Of a stretch of DNA of 64,000 nt, positions 17,085 through 26,320 are shown piece by piece (within the stretch, counting starts at the first letter, position 1; every line of letters begins with the position of its first letter). The notes beneath the pieces were generated by a model, which saw only the letters and a program-made list of their open reading frames with translations, made no database searches and was not told the origin of the DNA. Made by a program: the position numbers and the translations under genes. The stretch comes from Ensifer oleiphilus (GTDB taxonomy: Bacteria > Pseudomonadota > Alphaproteobacteria > Rhizobiales > Rhizobiaceae), in assembly GCF_013371465.1 (NCBI RefSeq), contig NZ_JABWDU010000008.1:186001-250000 (forward strand), in the 5' to 3' direction.

Positions 17085-18224
17085 TCAGTTCTTGGATTTC
17101 GGCTGGCCGAAGACATAGTCGGTGACCTTGGGCAAAAAGGTCCCGCTATAGTAGCCCGGCGGCTTTTCGCCGACCGCGACCCCGGCATTAAGGATGCCGG
17201 CCTGATAATCGTCGGCAAACAGCGAGTAGGGGTAAACCGGCTCGACCGCGCTTGCCGCTTGCAATTGCTGCCGCAATTCGGAAGGCATCGAAAAATCCAA
17301 GGCGGCGAGGTTGTCGTCGAGCTGCTCGATCCGGCTGGCGCCGATGATGGCGGCGCCGACCCCGGGCTGCGTCACCACCCAGTTCAAGGCGACCTGCGCC
17401 ATGCTGCGGCCGGTCTCGGCGGCGACCGCCTCCAGTGCCGCTACAATGCGCATGTTGCGCTCGGTAAAGAGGCCGAGCCCGCTGCCGGATGTATCGAGCG
17501 AAAGCCGCCCCGAAGCCTGCTTGCCGGCGCGATACTTGCCGGAGAGCAACCCCATGGCGAGCGGGCTCCAGGCGGTGATGCCGAGACCAAGCGTCTGGGC
17601 GAGCGGCACGAATTCGTTCTCGATGCTGCGCTCGGCCAGCGAATAGGGAAGCTGCAGGCAGATCGGCGGCGTCAGGGCATGGGCTTCAGCCCACGTCTGG
17701 GCGCGTGCCGCATACCATCCCGGCACGTCGGAAAGTCCCGCATAGCGAATCTTGCCGGCGCGCACGAGATCGTCGAACGTCCGCATGACCTCCTCGACGG
17801 GTGTGATCCGATCCCAGGTGTGCAGCAGATAGAGGTCGATGTAGTCCGTCTTCAGCCGCCGCAGCGAGGCGTCGACGGCGCGCATCAGGTTCTTGCGGCC
17901 GTTGCCACCGGCATTCGGGTTGCCGGGCTCCAGGCTGTTGGAAAATTTGGTGGAGATCACCACTCGGTCACGGATGCCCGCCTCGGCGACGAATTTTCCG
18001 ATCAGCTCCTCGCTGACCCCGACCGCATAGGAATCGGCAGTATCGATGAAATTGCCGCCGACCTCGATGTAGCGATTGAAAATCGCACGCGCCGCATCCT
18101 CGTCCGATCCCCAGGAGCCGCCGATACCGCGAATGCCGCCATTGCCGAAGGTCATCGTGCCGAGCGCAAGCCGACTGACCCTGAGGCCCGAGCGGCCGAG
18201 AAGGTAGTAGTGGTCCATGGACAT
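17085..18224 (-). CDS. Aldo/keto reductase
   Basis: The protein of 379 residues is an NADPH-type aldo/keto reductase with a TIM barrel. Near the N-terminus it has LGTMTFGNGG, then FIDTADSYAVG with the catalytic Asp and Tyr, the Lys in ISTKF and the His in YLLHTWD. The C-terminal cofactor site has IIGASRIEQLDDNLAAL. It is longer than typical family members (about 330) owing to a 40-residue C-terminal extension containing PPGYYSGTFLPKVTDYVFG. It lies between the racemase and purU genes and may reduce an aldehyde produced by amine oxidation. Confidence 0.88.
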   Translation of the reverse strand: MSMDHYYLLGRSGLRVSRLALGTMTFGNGGIRGIGGSWGSDEDAARAIFNRYIEVGGNFIDTADSYAVGVSEELIGKFVAEAGIRDRVVISTKFSNSLEPGNPNAGGNGRKNLMRAVDASLRRLKTDYIDLYLLHTWDRITPVEEVMRTFDDLVRAGKIRYAGLSDVPGWYAARAQTWAEAHALTPPICLQLPYSLAERSIENEFVPLAQTLGLGITAWSPLAMGLLSGKYRAGKQASGRLSLDTSGSGLGLFTERNMRIVAALEAVAAETGRSMAQVALNWVVTQPGVGAAIIGASRIEQLDDNLAALDFSMPSELRQQLQAASAVEPVYPYSLFADDYQAGILNAGVAVGEKPPGYYSGTFLPKVTDYVFGQPKSKN

Positions 18225-18267
18225 GATTGGGTTCCTGTTTGCCGCCCGATTTAACCGTCGGCCGCCA

Positions 18268-19002
18268 TCACATGTGGCCGCGATAGCTTCTGCGGGCGAC
18301 GCTTTGCTGGACGTGGTTGATCATCGTGATGAAATCGAAGACCGGCCGGCCGGTCGCCGCCTGCACCGCGTGAGCATAAGGCGGCAGATCGCTGCATTCG
18401 AGCAGAATGGAGCGAACATCAGGGTTATCCTCGACGAGCTTGCGGGCGACCTCGGTAACCTCGCGCTCGATCTGAGCACTGTCCAGCGTGCCCTTTTCTT
18501 CCAGTATGGCCTCACGGAACTCCGTCTGCCCCTCCATGCCGGCGATGGCCAGCGGAATATGCCCCGGCACGTTGCTCGCCTCGAAGTGGCGCGGCGTCAG
18601 TCGGCTGGCATTGGCCGTGATGATGCCAACCGTGCCGCCGGCCGCCGCATGCATGAACGGGATCTGCATCAGGCTCGACAGGAACACCGGGATATCGACC
18701 GCGGCTGAAACCTCTTCCTGGAAATAGGCCATGAAACCACAGGCCCCGGTGATCGCCTTGACGCCACGGTTCTGCAGCTCGACCGCCGCTTCGATGAAGA
18801 CGTCGCGAAGGGCCGGATCGCGCTGGTTGAGCAGCCGGTCGATCGAGGCGCCGCGCACTTCCTGGAAACGGACGGGATAATCATAGGTGGTGGCATTTCC
18901 GACATTGCCGGGCACGCAAGGATATGCCGCATCGAGGATGAGGATGCCGATCTGCTCCCCGTACCACGACTGCGTCCTCCGCGTGACTGTGTGGACAGTC
19001 AT
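18268..19002 (-). CDS. Aspartate/glutamate racemase-family protein
   Basis: The 244-residue protein belongs to the Asp/Glu/hydantoin racemase superfamily. Two candidate catalytic cysteines are in ITGACGFMAYFQ (N-terminal half) and LLECSDLPPYAHAV (C-terminal half), as expected for a two-base racemase. The start at 19002 is preceded by GGAGAC; the frame continues upstream without coding signs. Located directly after the amino-acid importer genes, it may racemise or isomerise the imported compound before oxidation. Other family activities such as maleate isomerase or decarboxylase cannot be excluded. Confidence 0.78.
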   Translation of the reverse strand: MTVHTVTRRTQSWYGEQIGILILDAAYPCVPGNVGNATTYDYPVRFQEVRGASIDRLLNQRDPALRDVFIEAAVELQNRGVKAITGACGFMAYFQEEVSAAVDIPVFLSSLMQIPFMHAAAGGTVGIITANASRLTPRHFEASNVPGHIPLAIAGMEGQTEFREAILEEKGTLDSAQIEREVTEVARKLVEDNPDVRSILLECSDLPPYAHAVQAATGRPVFDFITMINHVQQSVARRSYRGHM

Positions 19003-19087
19003 CGTCTTGTCTCCGATATCAGATTGTTGGCAAACCGGCCTAACCGCCGAGGGAAACGGGAGCCTATAGCGGCTCCCGCAGGTGATG

Positions 19088-19927
19088 TTACTGAACCAGG
19101 CGCGGCGCGCCGGTTTCGGCCGCCGTCCCATCAAGGCCGTAAGACTTCAGGACGTTGACGATGGTGCCGTCGGCGTGCATCGCTTCGATCTGGGCATCCA
19201 GTGCGACACCGAGTTCCTTGGCATTGAACGAATAGGGGAACGCTGCCTGAGCGGCCTCCTTGGTCGCCCTCACCCGATCGTCGGAGGCTGCGACCTTGAC
19301 CTTGACGTCCTTGAGAGCGCCGCTCTTTTCAGCAACGACGCCCGTCGAATAGCCGTCCACCGCCACGTCGATACGGCCGGCGAAGAGGTCCTGCTGCATG
19401 TTGACCGAGTTCGGATAGAGCTTCAGCTTGGAACCGAGCATGGTCTTCAGGTCAGTCACCCAGAGATAGCCCTGAACCGTGCCGACCTGCTTGCCGTCGA
19501 GGTCGCCGACGGTGGCAAAACCATCCTTGGAATAGATCGCCATCTGGTCGGTGTAGAGCGGCGCCGAGAGGTTCATGACCTTGGCGCGCTCGGCCGTGCG
19601 GTACCAGTCGCCGGTCGCAATATCGGCCTGACCCGAAAGCACGTACTGGATGGCAGCGGCCGGATCGACGGCAACGGCCTTCACCTTCAGGCATTCGCGC
19701 TTGGCGAATTCAGCGGCGAGATCGCCGTCGATGCCTTTCATGTTGCCGGCGTCATCGAGATAGGAATGGGGGACGTAGGTTGTCACGGCAACCGTGAGCG
19801 TGCCCTCTTCGATGGTGGCGAAGGTGTGCTTCGGAGTGCAGTCCTGCGCGAACGCCAGCTGGCTCGATACGAGGACGCCGGCGATGCCGGTCAGCAGAAG
19901 GCGGGTTTTGGTCGCAAATGTGGTCAT
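19088..19927 (-). CDS. Polar amino-acid ABC transporter substrate-binding protein
   Basis: The protein of 279 residues has an N-terminal signal peptide (cut probably after LAFA, about residue 27) and a family-3 periplasmic binding fold, with GTLTVAVTTYVPHSYLDDAG near the N-terminus and GIDGDLAAEFAKRE typical of amino-acid binders. It delivers substrate to the two permeases and ATPase encoded just upstream. The neighbouring racemase, reductase and FAD oxidase hint that the ligand is an amino acid or derived amine; the sequence alone does not give the specificity. Confidence 0.9.
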   Translation of the reverse strand: MTTFATKTRLLLTGIAGVLVSSQLAFAQDCTPKHTFATIEEGTLTVAVTTYVPHSYLDDAGNMKGIDGDLAAEFAKRECLKVKAVAVDPAAAIQYVLSGQADIATGDWYRTAERAKVMNLSAPLYTDQMAIYSKDGFATVGDLDGKQVGTVQGYLWVTDLKTMLGSKLKLYPNSVNMQQDLFAGRIDVAVDGYSTGVVAEKSGALKDVKVKVAASDDRVRATKEAAQAAFPYSFNAKELGVALDAQIEAMHADGTIVNVLKSYGLDGTAAETGAPRLVQ

Positions 19928-19954
19928 GCCTGAATGCCCTTTCGTGGTGTTGGT

Positions 19955-20617
19955 TCAGCGTTGCGCATAGGATCCGGCGCGTTTTTCGACATGGCTGACG
20001 AGCAGCGCGGCGGGGATGGAGATCGAGGCGTAGAGAACGCCGGCAGCAAGCAGCGCCGGGAAGTAACGGAAGGTGTTCGAGCCGATTTCATAGGCGCGGC
20101 TGACAAGTTCCGGCAGCGCGATGGTGAAGCAGAGCGACGTGCCCTGGAAGATCAGGATCGAGAAGGCGAGCAGCGCCGGGAGAGCAACGCGCAACCCCTG
20201 CGGCAAGAGGACATAACGCAAAGCATCCAGCCGGTTGAGACCGATCGCAACCGCTGCCTCGCGCTGGCCATGCGGGATCGACTGCAGGCTGGCGCGAATG
20301 ATCTCGCTGGAATAGGCGCCGGTGTTCCAGGCGAGCGCGATGACGGCTGCCGTGAAAGACCCGAGCGTCAGGCCTGTGGTCGGCAGGCCGAAATAGATGA
20401 ACTGCAACAGCACCAGCGCCGGAGCGCCACGGCCAACCTCGACCAGGAACAAGGCAAGTATCTTCGTCAACCGGCTCTTGGCAAGGACGCCAAGGGCCAG
20501 CAACAGACCGAACGGAATGCCGATCAAGAGGCTGAGCGCCGTCACCTGCAAGCTGATCGAGAGACCCGACAGCAGATCGGGCAGCCAGGCGGAGAGTTCT
20601 TCGTAGCTCGGCAACAT
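19955..20617 (-). CDS. Polar amino-acid ABC transporter permease
   Basis: The 220-residue protein is an inner-membrane permease of the His/Glu/Gln family (HisM type), with the EAA loop seen as GQREAAVAIGLNRLDALRYVL (split here as GQREAAVAIGLNR then LDALRYVLLPQG). Its ATG at 20617 shares one base with the stop of the preceding permease gene, so translation is coupled. A longer open frame upstream is read-through into that gene and is not used. Pairs with the second permease to form a heterodimeric channel. Confidence 0.9.
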   Translation of the reverse strand: MLPSYEELSAWLPDLLSGLSISLQVTALSLLIGIPFGLLLALGVLAKSRLTKILALFLVEVGRGAPALVLLQFIYFGLPTTGLTLGSFTAAVIALAWNTGAYSSEIIRASLQSIPHGQREAAVAIGLNRLDALRYVLLPQGLRVALPALLAFSILIFQGTSLCFTIALPELVSRAYEIGSNTFRYFPALLAAGVLYASISIPAALLVSHVEKRAGSYAQR

Positions 20618-21261
20618 CAGCGCGCCACCTTTGCTTGCAGATAACTGTCGGCGACGCGCGACAGCCAGGCGACCGGCAGGCTGAGCAGGATGTAGAACAT
20701 GCCGACCAGTGCGAAGACTTCGAGACCGCGAAACGTCAACTGCGACAGCTGGTTTCCCTGGAAGGCGAGCTCGCTGACCCCGATGGTCGAGGCCACCGCC
20801 GTTTCCTTCATCAGGCCGATGAGGTAGCTCGCGGCCGATGGCAGAGCGACGCGAAACGCCTGCGGCGCGACAACGTCCGTCAGGGTGGACCAGCGGCCGA
20901 GGTTCAGCGCCAACGACGCCTCCCATTGCCCGAAGTGGATGGAGGCGAGTGCGCCGCGGTAGATTTCAGCCATGTTGGCTGCCGCGATCAGTCCCAGCCC
21001 GGCGATAGCCGCATTGAAGGGGCTGATCGGAAAGACGCTCATTCCAAGGCCGAAGAAGATGATGAACAGCCAGAGGATCGGCGGAATACCGCGTACGATC
21101 TGGATGAAGATCATGGCCACGAACCGCACCGGCAGGATGCGGCTTTGCCTGGCCGCCACCAGCGGCACCCCGAGCACGGCACCGGCGAGGAACGCGCCGA
21201 GCGTCAAGGCGACCGTCCAGGGGAGCCCGCGCAGGATGGCGAAGAGATCGGCTGTGCTCAT
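20617..21261 (-). CDS. Polar amino-acid ABC transporter permease
   Basis: The 214-residue protein is the partner permease with about five membrane segments and the EAA coupling loop [18 protein letters not shown]. It begins [19 protein letters not shown]. The start ATG overlaps the ATPase stop (ATGA at 21258-21261), showing tight operon organisation. Confidence 0.9.
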   Translation of the reverse strand: MSTADLFAILRGLPWTVALTLGAFLAGAVLGVPLVAARQSRILPVRFVAMIFIQIVRGIPPILWLFIIFFGLGMSVFPISPFNAAIAGLGLIAAANMAEIYRGALASIHFGQWEASLALNLGRWSTLTDVVAPQAFRVALPSAASYLIGLMKETAVASTIGVSELAFQGNQLSQLTFRGLEVFALVGMFYILLSLPVAWLSRVADSYLQAKVAR

Positions 21262-22106
21262 CGGTCGTGCACCGCGCGAAGGAAGCGTTTGGTGCGTTCC
21301 TGCTGCGGATTGCGCATGACGTCCTGCGATGGGCCTTTCTCGATAATCTTGCCATCGGCCATGATCATCACCGTGTCGGAGACATTCTCGGCAAAGCTCA
21401 TTTCATGGGTGACGACGATCATCGTCATGCCGGTTTCGGCCAGCTCCCGCATGACGGCGAGGACTTCGAGGCCGAGTTCCGGATCAAGGGCCGACGTGGG
21501 TTCGTCGAAGAGCATGACGTCAGGATCGAGCGCCAGCGCCCTGGCGATTGCGATGCGTTGCTGCTGGCCACCGGAACAGCGGCCGGGAAATTGCTCCGCC
21601 TTGTCGGCCAGGCCGACGCGGCTCAGCAGTTGCATCGACCGTTCGTCGGCATTTTTGCGGCTGCGGCCGAGGGCACGTTCCTGTGCCAGGCTGACATTGC
21701 GCAGCACCGTCATGTGCGGAAAGAGATTGAAGGACTGGAAGACCATGCCGACGCTGCGACGCAACGTCGAAAGCTCCGACCGGCCGGCGGCTGCGGCGGC
21801 ATTCAGCGAGATGTCGCCGATGGTGACATGGCCGCCATCCGGCGGCTCCAGATAGTTGATGCAGCGCAGCAGCGTGCTCTTGCCCGAGCCGCTCGGACCG
21901 ATGATCGCCAGCACCTCTCCCGGCATCACCTCCAGGTCGATACCGTCGAGCACCGTGTGGTTGCCGTAGTGTTTGCTCAGCTTGTCCAGCTTGATGAGGG
22001 GCTTTCGCGCCTGACCCTTTTCGGAAGGCGCTCCTTTGGCGGCCAGAGCATCGTCCTCAGTCATTGTCGGTTTGCCACTCCCCAAATGCAAGACAGCGCC
22101 ATCCAT
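21258..22106 (-). CDS. Polar amino-acid ABC transporter ATP-binding protein
   Basis: The ATPase has Walker [11 protein letters not shown]-loop [11 protein letters not shown], signature [15 protein letters not shown], Walker [13 protein letters not shown] and the switch His in VVTHEMSF, all intact. It energises the two downstream-encoded permeases. The start is uncertain: 22106 has GGAG 10 bases upstream and is used here, and an ATG at 22064 would remove 14 residues ahead of a 40-residue N-terminal extension that most family members lack. It is the first gene of the importer operon and is preceded by an operator-like repeat. Confidence 0.9.
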   Translation of the reverse strand: MDGAVLHLGSGKPTMTEDDALAAKGAPSEKGQARKPLIKLDKLSKHYGNHTVLDGIDLEVMPGEVLAIIGPSGSGKSTLLRCINYLEPPDGGHVTIGDISLNAAAAAGRSELSTLRRSVGMVFQSFNLFPHMTVLRNVSLAQERALGRSRKNADERSMQLLSRVGLADKAEQFPGRCSGGQQQRIAIARALALDPDVMLFDEPTSALDPELGLEVLAVMRELAETGMTMIVVTHEMSFAENVSDTVMIMADGKIIEKGPSQDVMRNPQQERTKRFLRAVHDR

Positions 22107-22808
22107 GACGATTTCGCTCCATTGCAGGCACGGCACGGCTCGGCTCCACGCCGGGCAAGCCGCGTCCTGTCGCTGAATTTGTTTGATGTATGCCGTGCGC
22201 CCCAAGGCGAACGACTGTCGTTCCCGTTGTTTTGTTGTGGATCACCATAACGATTCGATGCGGCCTCGGCAGACGACAAAAATTGCAGGGCAGCATAACT
22301 TGGAGTTATGATCTCGACGGGTGGGTCCCGCCAATTGCCACGGAAGCCGGACGAATGTGTGAGGTTTGAAACACCTGCCGAATGCCACGGGTGATAAAGG
22401 CAACCCGTTCATGCAACCAAAAAAGGTTAATGCCGGCGGTCGGCGCTGTTGGCAAGATAACACTATTTTAGCCATGACCGATGAGCAAAGCCATGAGATC
22501 GCTAGATATCGCTATGCTTACCGAGTCGCTCAAAAATTGCCTGCCTCGCCGGCAAGTGATAGAAAGAGCTATAAAATTGCAACCGAACAGAGAAGGTGCC
22601 TGTGCTCGTACACTCGGTTCGAACTGTCGGCTTTGATGGTCGGCCGCACCACCTGCGGGCAGTATTGACGGTAACACTTTGTCCGATAGCCATGCGTGAG
22701 AACAGACTGAAATAGAGGGCGGTGCCATGCTTGCAGTTCAAGCGGTTCGGGCACAGCAATGTTCGCAAGCGGTCCGAACCAAACCGCAACGGAAAGGGAA
22801 AGGCTAGG
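22107..22808. promoter_or_regulatory. Intergenic region with LysR-type operator CATAA-N7-TTATG
   Basis: This 700-bp region separates the importer operon (minus) from the GGDEF-EAL gene (plus). At 22294-22310 CATAACT-TGG-AGTTATG is a perfect 7-bp inverted repeat with the same CATAA-N7-TTATG core as the site at the LysR start codon. It is about 190 bp upstream of the ATPase start. No convincing gene or RNA structure is seen in the rest; the small open frames lack coding character. Confidence 0.5.
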
Positions 22809-24488
22809 ATGTCAAGCACTGACTCGACGTTGTCTGCTGCATCTCCCGTGGACGATACCGTCCTTGGCAATACTGAAGAGGTCATCTCGGTTTACGACGA
22901 GGCCCTGCATCTGGTCGCTTCCTCGGTCGCTCTTCAACGGGCCTACGAGGTGGCTGGGCTGGTCGATGCAACACTCTGGCATGTCTATCCCGAACTGCTA
23001 GAGCCGGCCTCGAAGGCGATGGCCGAGTCCGTTCTTGCCAATGGCGTTCCCCGCAGCATCGAAATCTTCGACGCGCCCAACCGGTCACGGCGAACACTGC
23101 TGGTCTTTCGCGCCGGCCAGGGCGTCGGCGTTATCGAGACCGATGGAGCATCGGTGAGGCGGGAAGTTGCAAGTCAGGGCGAGAACGAACGCGCACTGCT
23201 GCTTCATCAGGCGACCCACGATGCCCTGACCGGATTGCCCAATCGTCGGCAATTCAGCGACGACCTGCGAAACGTGCTGCCGGCCGTTCATGAGAAGAAG
23301 CCGGCGCTGATGCAGATCGACCTCGACGATTTCAAGCCGATCAATGACACGCTTGGTCACGGGGCCGGAGACGCGGTGCTTCGCATGGCGGCCGAACGCA
23401 TACGCGGCGTTTTGCAAGACGGCGAAGTTGCCTACCGGCTGGCGGGCGACGAATTCGCGATCATCCAGCGGGACGCCGAGCAGCCGGCCGAAGCCGAGCG
23501 GCTCGCCAATGCGGTGGTCAACGCCTTCAAGGAGCCGTTCACGGTCGATGGCATATCGGCATTCGTCGGCGCAAGCATCGGCATTGCCATCGCACCGCCG
23601 GACGGAAACGAGGGCGAGCAACTGATGAAGGCGGCCGACATCGCTCTTTATGCCGCCAAAAAAGAAGGCAGAGGCCGCGCCAAAACCTTCAGCCGATCTA
23701 TGCTGATCGTGCTGGAACAACGGGAAATGCTGCGCCGAAGCCTGCGAACCGCGCTCAGGGAGAACCAGTTTTCCATCGAGTATCAGCCGCTGGTGAAGCC
23801 CCCCTTCACCATTGTCGGCTTCGAGGCACTGGTGCGCTGGCGTCATCCGCTGGTTGGCATCATTCCGCCCAATGTCTTCGTGCCGATGGCAGAATCCGAT
23901 GGTCTGATGAGCGAGATCGGCCAATGGGTGCTGGAGCAGGCCTGCCGCCAGGCGACCACATGGCCCTCCCACTTCACCGTGGCCGTCAACCTGTCTCCGG
24001 CGCAGTTCCTTCACGACGGTTTCACCGACCGCGTATCACAGACGCTCGATATGGTCGGCTTGCGGGCAGACCGGCTCGAACTGGAAGTCACCGAATCGGT
24101 TCTGCTCGAGAAGACCACCAACAATCTCGACACGCTCAATACGCTGAACGTGCTCGGCATTCAGATCTCGCTCGACGATTTCGGCACCTACTATTCGTCG
24201 CTGAGTTATCTGAAGAACTTCCCGTTCGACACGATCAAGATCGACCGCTATTTCATCAAGGATCTCGAGAATGACGAGAAGAGCCAGGTGATCGTTCGCT
24301 CGATCATCGCGCTCGCGCACGGGCTGGGGATGGCGGTGACGGCGGAAGGCGTCGAGACGCGGGCCCAGGCCCTGTGGCTGGAACGCGAAGGCTGCGATCG
24401 CTTGCAGGGCTATTTCCTCGGCGTTCCGATGCCGCCCAACGCCATCGACGCCTATTTGCGTCAATCATCGTCAATGGAAGTTTCGTAA
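22809..24488 (+). CDS. GGDEF-EAL protein with PAS-like N-terminus
   Basis: The protein of 559 residues has an N-terminal PAS-like sensor region (about 20-140), a GGDEF domain (about 150-310) and an EAL domain (about 320-555). The GGDEF active site is AGDEF (residues 212-216), which can be active or act as a GTP sensor, and no RxxD inhibitory site is visible. The EAL side has FEALVRW (339-341), NLSPAQF, ELEVTES, IKIDRYF and AEGVET, so c-di-GMP hydrolysis is likely. One variation is DDFGTYYSS where DDFGTGYSS is usual. The start at 22809 has AAAGG upstream. It is the first gene of a same-strand series with PP2C and STAS-like genes and may be their output. Confidence 0.88.
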   Translation: MSSTDSTLSAASPVDDTVLGNTEEVISVYDEALHLVASSVALQRAYEVAGLVDATLWHVYPELLEPASKAMAESVLANGVPRSIEIFDAPNRSRRTLLVFRAGQGVGVIETDGASVRREVASQGENERALLLHQATHDALTGLPNRRQFSDDLRNVLPAVHEKKPALMQIDLDDFKPINDTLGHGAGDAVLRMAAERIRGVLQDGEVAYRLAGDEFAIIQRDAEQPAEAERLANAVVNAFKEPFTVDGISAFVGASIGIAIAPPDGNEGEQLMKAADIALYAAKKEGRGRAKTFSRSMLIVLEQREMLRRSLRTALRENQFSIEYQPLVKPPFTIVGFEALVRWRHPLVGIIPPNVFVPMAESDGLMSEIGQWVLEQACRQATTWPSHFTVAVNLSPAQFLHDGFTDRVSQTLDMVGLRADRLELEVTESVLLEKTTNNLDTLNTLNVLGIQISLDDFGTYYSSLSYLKNFPFDTIKIDRYFIKDLENDEKSQVIVRSIIALAHGLGMAVTAEGVETRAQALWLEREGCDRLQGYFLGVPMPPNAIDAYLRQSSSMEVS

Positions 24489-24626
24489 AAAAGCCGGAGT
24501 GAGGCTGTGGGGTCGGCCGCCGGGTCAAGGTGCGCCGGTCTCTGACCAGTTTGCGTGCCTGATAAATCAGCCTAGAAAGTGCCTGTGGGCCGTGGCAAAG
24601 TTCCACAGATGGAGGACGAAGCAAGT

Positions 24627-25145
24627 ATGGACGTCGGTAACAGTGTGCCAGCGGAAGCGGCCTTCGAGCCCTTGCTCCAATTTGAAATGGAGATGGGGAC
24701 GTTTCTTTCGGAGTGGCAGCATTGCGACCATGTCTCCACCTATCTCGCCCGCATGATCAGCCACAACAGGACTGATCCGGTCCGGCATTCGAATTTTTTC
24801 TCGTCGGCGCTCAACGAGCTGCTCGAAGTGTCCTTTCGCGGGGGAACCTCCAGCGGTCAAATCGGTCTTTCGATCTACCGCCATGGACCGATCGAGCGGG
24901 TTCAGATCACATTTCCATGCCCGGCCGAACAGGTACCGTTCTACCGCGAGGCCGTGCAGAAGATCGATCGCAGCGATGCGCATGCCCGCTATCTCGATTC
25001 CATCTCGACCGACATGGCACCCAGTCGCGAATCCGTCCTGCTCGACCTCGCCATCAATTTCGACGCGAGCATCCGTATCGAGGAAAGCACGTCGCCCGCG
25101 GTCACGCTGATCGTCGACTTGCCGCTGGAAGGGCTCGTGAGTTGA
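24627..25145 (+). CDS. GHKL-like ATPase/kinase-type protein, slr1658-like
   Basis: The product is about 172 residues. It has an N-box-like motif, NELLEVSFR, preceded by helix SNFFSSAL, which aligns in position with the [10 protein letters not shown] of the slr1658-type protein encoded downstream. No membrane segment is present. The ATP-lid glycine motifs are weak, so activity is uncertain. The start at 24627 has GGAGG 11 bases upstream; an ATG at 24609 is possible. Its stop overlaps the TTG start of the STAS-methyltransferase gene, so both are translated together. By analogy to SiaB and SpoIIAB it could phosphorylate the STAS domain of its neighbour; this is an inference. Confidence 0.6.
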   Translation: MDVGNSVPAEAAFEPLLQFEMEMGTFLSEWQHCDHVSTYLARMISHNRTDPVRHSNFFSSALNELLEVSFRGGTSSGQIGLSIYRHGPIERVQITFPCPAEQVPFYREAVQKIDRSDAHARYLDSISTDMAPSRESVLLDLAINFDASIRIEESTSPAVTLIVDLPLEGLVS

Positions 25146-26320
25146 GCGTCGCAGGACTTTCCCCCAACTTCAAGGTGGCGTTCGACGCCAACAGCCAGGT
25201 GTTTTCGCTCGCCGGCGTCATCCGGCCGCGGTCCGTTGACGAGATCGCCGACAGCATCGCCATGCTCAGGCAGGCGATCGACGACGTTCGCGGCGTGCTT
25301 TACGTCGACGTGAAACGCCTGATCCAGATGAACAACACCGCATTCCATGCCTTCGTGCGGGTAGCCCTCGACGCCTGCCGGGCGCGCGCGGACCTGCGCA
25401 TGGTGATCGTGACGTCGAGCGTCGTCGGCTGGACCACGCGGATGTTCGGACACCTCAACCAGATCGAACCGCAGATTACGGTCGAGGTCTACGATTCGAC
25501 CTTCTATCCCGGGCAGAGCTTCGTCGAGGACACAAGCTTCATCCCGATACTGAGAACGCAGACGAAGATGACCTGGCGCCACGAGCGTTCGATCCTGCCG
25601 CGACACGGGCTGCGCCCGGGCATCGCAATGGCCGACGTCTGTTGCGGAATCGGCGACTTTGCCGTTCTCGTCCAGAAGGAGTTTCAGCCGGCGCGAATCG
25701 TCGCTCTCGATCATTCCAAGGCGAGCCTCGCCTATGCTCGGGAGGTGGCGACCAATTTCGGCATCACCGATATCGAGTACACCTACGGCGATGCGTCGGA
25801 AATGCTTTTGGAGGACAACCAGTTCGACTTTGTCAGCTGCCGCCACTCGCTGCAGATCTTCAACGAACGCGAGCTTCTCCTGAAGGAACTTTACCGGATC
25901 TGCAAACCGGGCGGACGTGTCTACATCACCAATGAAAAGAACTCGCACTGCCTCGGTGAGCCGCGCGCCCAGAGCATCCAGTGGACCTATAACGAGGTCG
26001 CCAAGCTGTTCAGCCATTTCGACATGGACGTCGAACTCGGGCCAAAAAGCCGACGCTACCTCGCAGACGCGGGTTTCGACGACATCCTGGTGGAATCCTT
26101 CATGGTGACGAACCTCGACGGCGACCCGCAGGACTTCGCCGATGTGATCACCGCCTGGGAAAACGTCTATGCCGGCGAAATGGCGGTGCGGCGCGGCGAC
26201 ACGCCCGAGTTCATCGAACGTTTCCGACAGGGCTTCCGAGACCATATATTTGCCGCCCTTCATCCGAAGGGCTACGCGGGCTGGCCGATCTGGGTCGCAT
26301 CGGGGCGCAAGCCGACATGA
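25142..26320 (+). CDS. STAS-like (slr1659-type) domain fused to class I SAM methyltransferase
   Basis: The 392-residue protein starts at a TTG (25142) that overlaps the preceding stop and has GAAGGG 8 bases upstream; no ATG or GTG fits better. Residues 1 to about 125 resemble the STAS-like protein encoded at 29256, with VLYVDVKRLIQMNNTAF at the place of its [15 protein letters not shown]; the phosphoacceptor Ser is replaced by Asn-Asn-Thr. Residues about 160-380 form a SAM methyltransferase, with motif I VCCGIGDFA and the later CRHSLQIFNERELLLKELYR. NCBI-type names call similar proteins UbiE-like, but here the operon context is signalling. The methyl acceptor is unknown. Confidence 0.75.
   Translation: MSVAGLSPNFKVAFDANSQVFSLAGVIRPRSVDEIADSIAMLRQAIDDVRGVLYVDVKRLIQMNNTAFHAFVRVALDACRARADLRMVIVTSSVVGWTTRMFGHLNQIEPQITVEVYDSTFYPGQSFVEDTSFIPILRTQTKMTWRHERSILPRHGLRPGIAMADVCCGIGDFAVLVQKEFQPARIVALDHSKASLAYAREVATNFGITDIEYTYGDASEMLLEDNQFDFVSCRHSLQIFNERELLLKELYRICKPGGRVYITNEKNSHCLGEPRAQSIQWTYNEVAKLFSHFDMDVELGPKSRRYLADAGFDDILVESFMVTNLDGDPQDFADVITAWENVYAGEMAVRRGDTPEFIERFRQGFRDHIFAALHPKGYAGWPIWVASGRKPT

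Noticed and set aside
22366-22754. Small open frames in the 22.1-22.8 kb intergenic region
   Set aside because: They lack ribosome-binding sites and mix poor codon patterns; the region looks regulatory.
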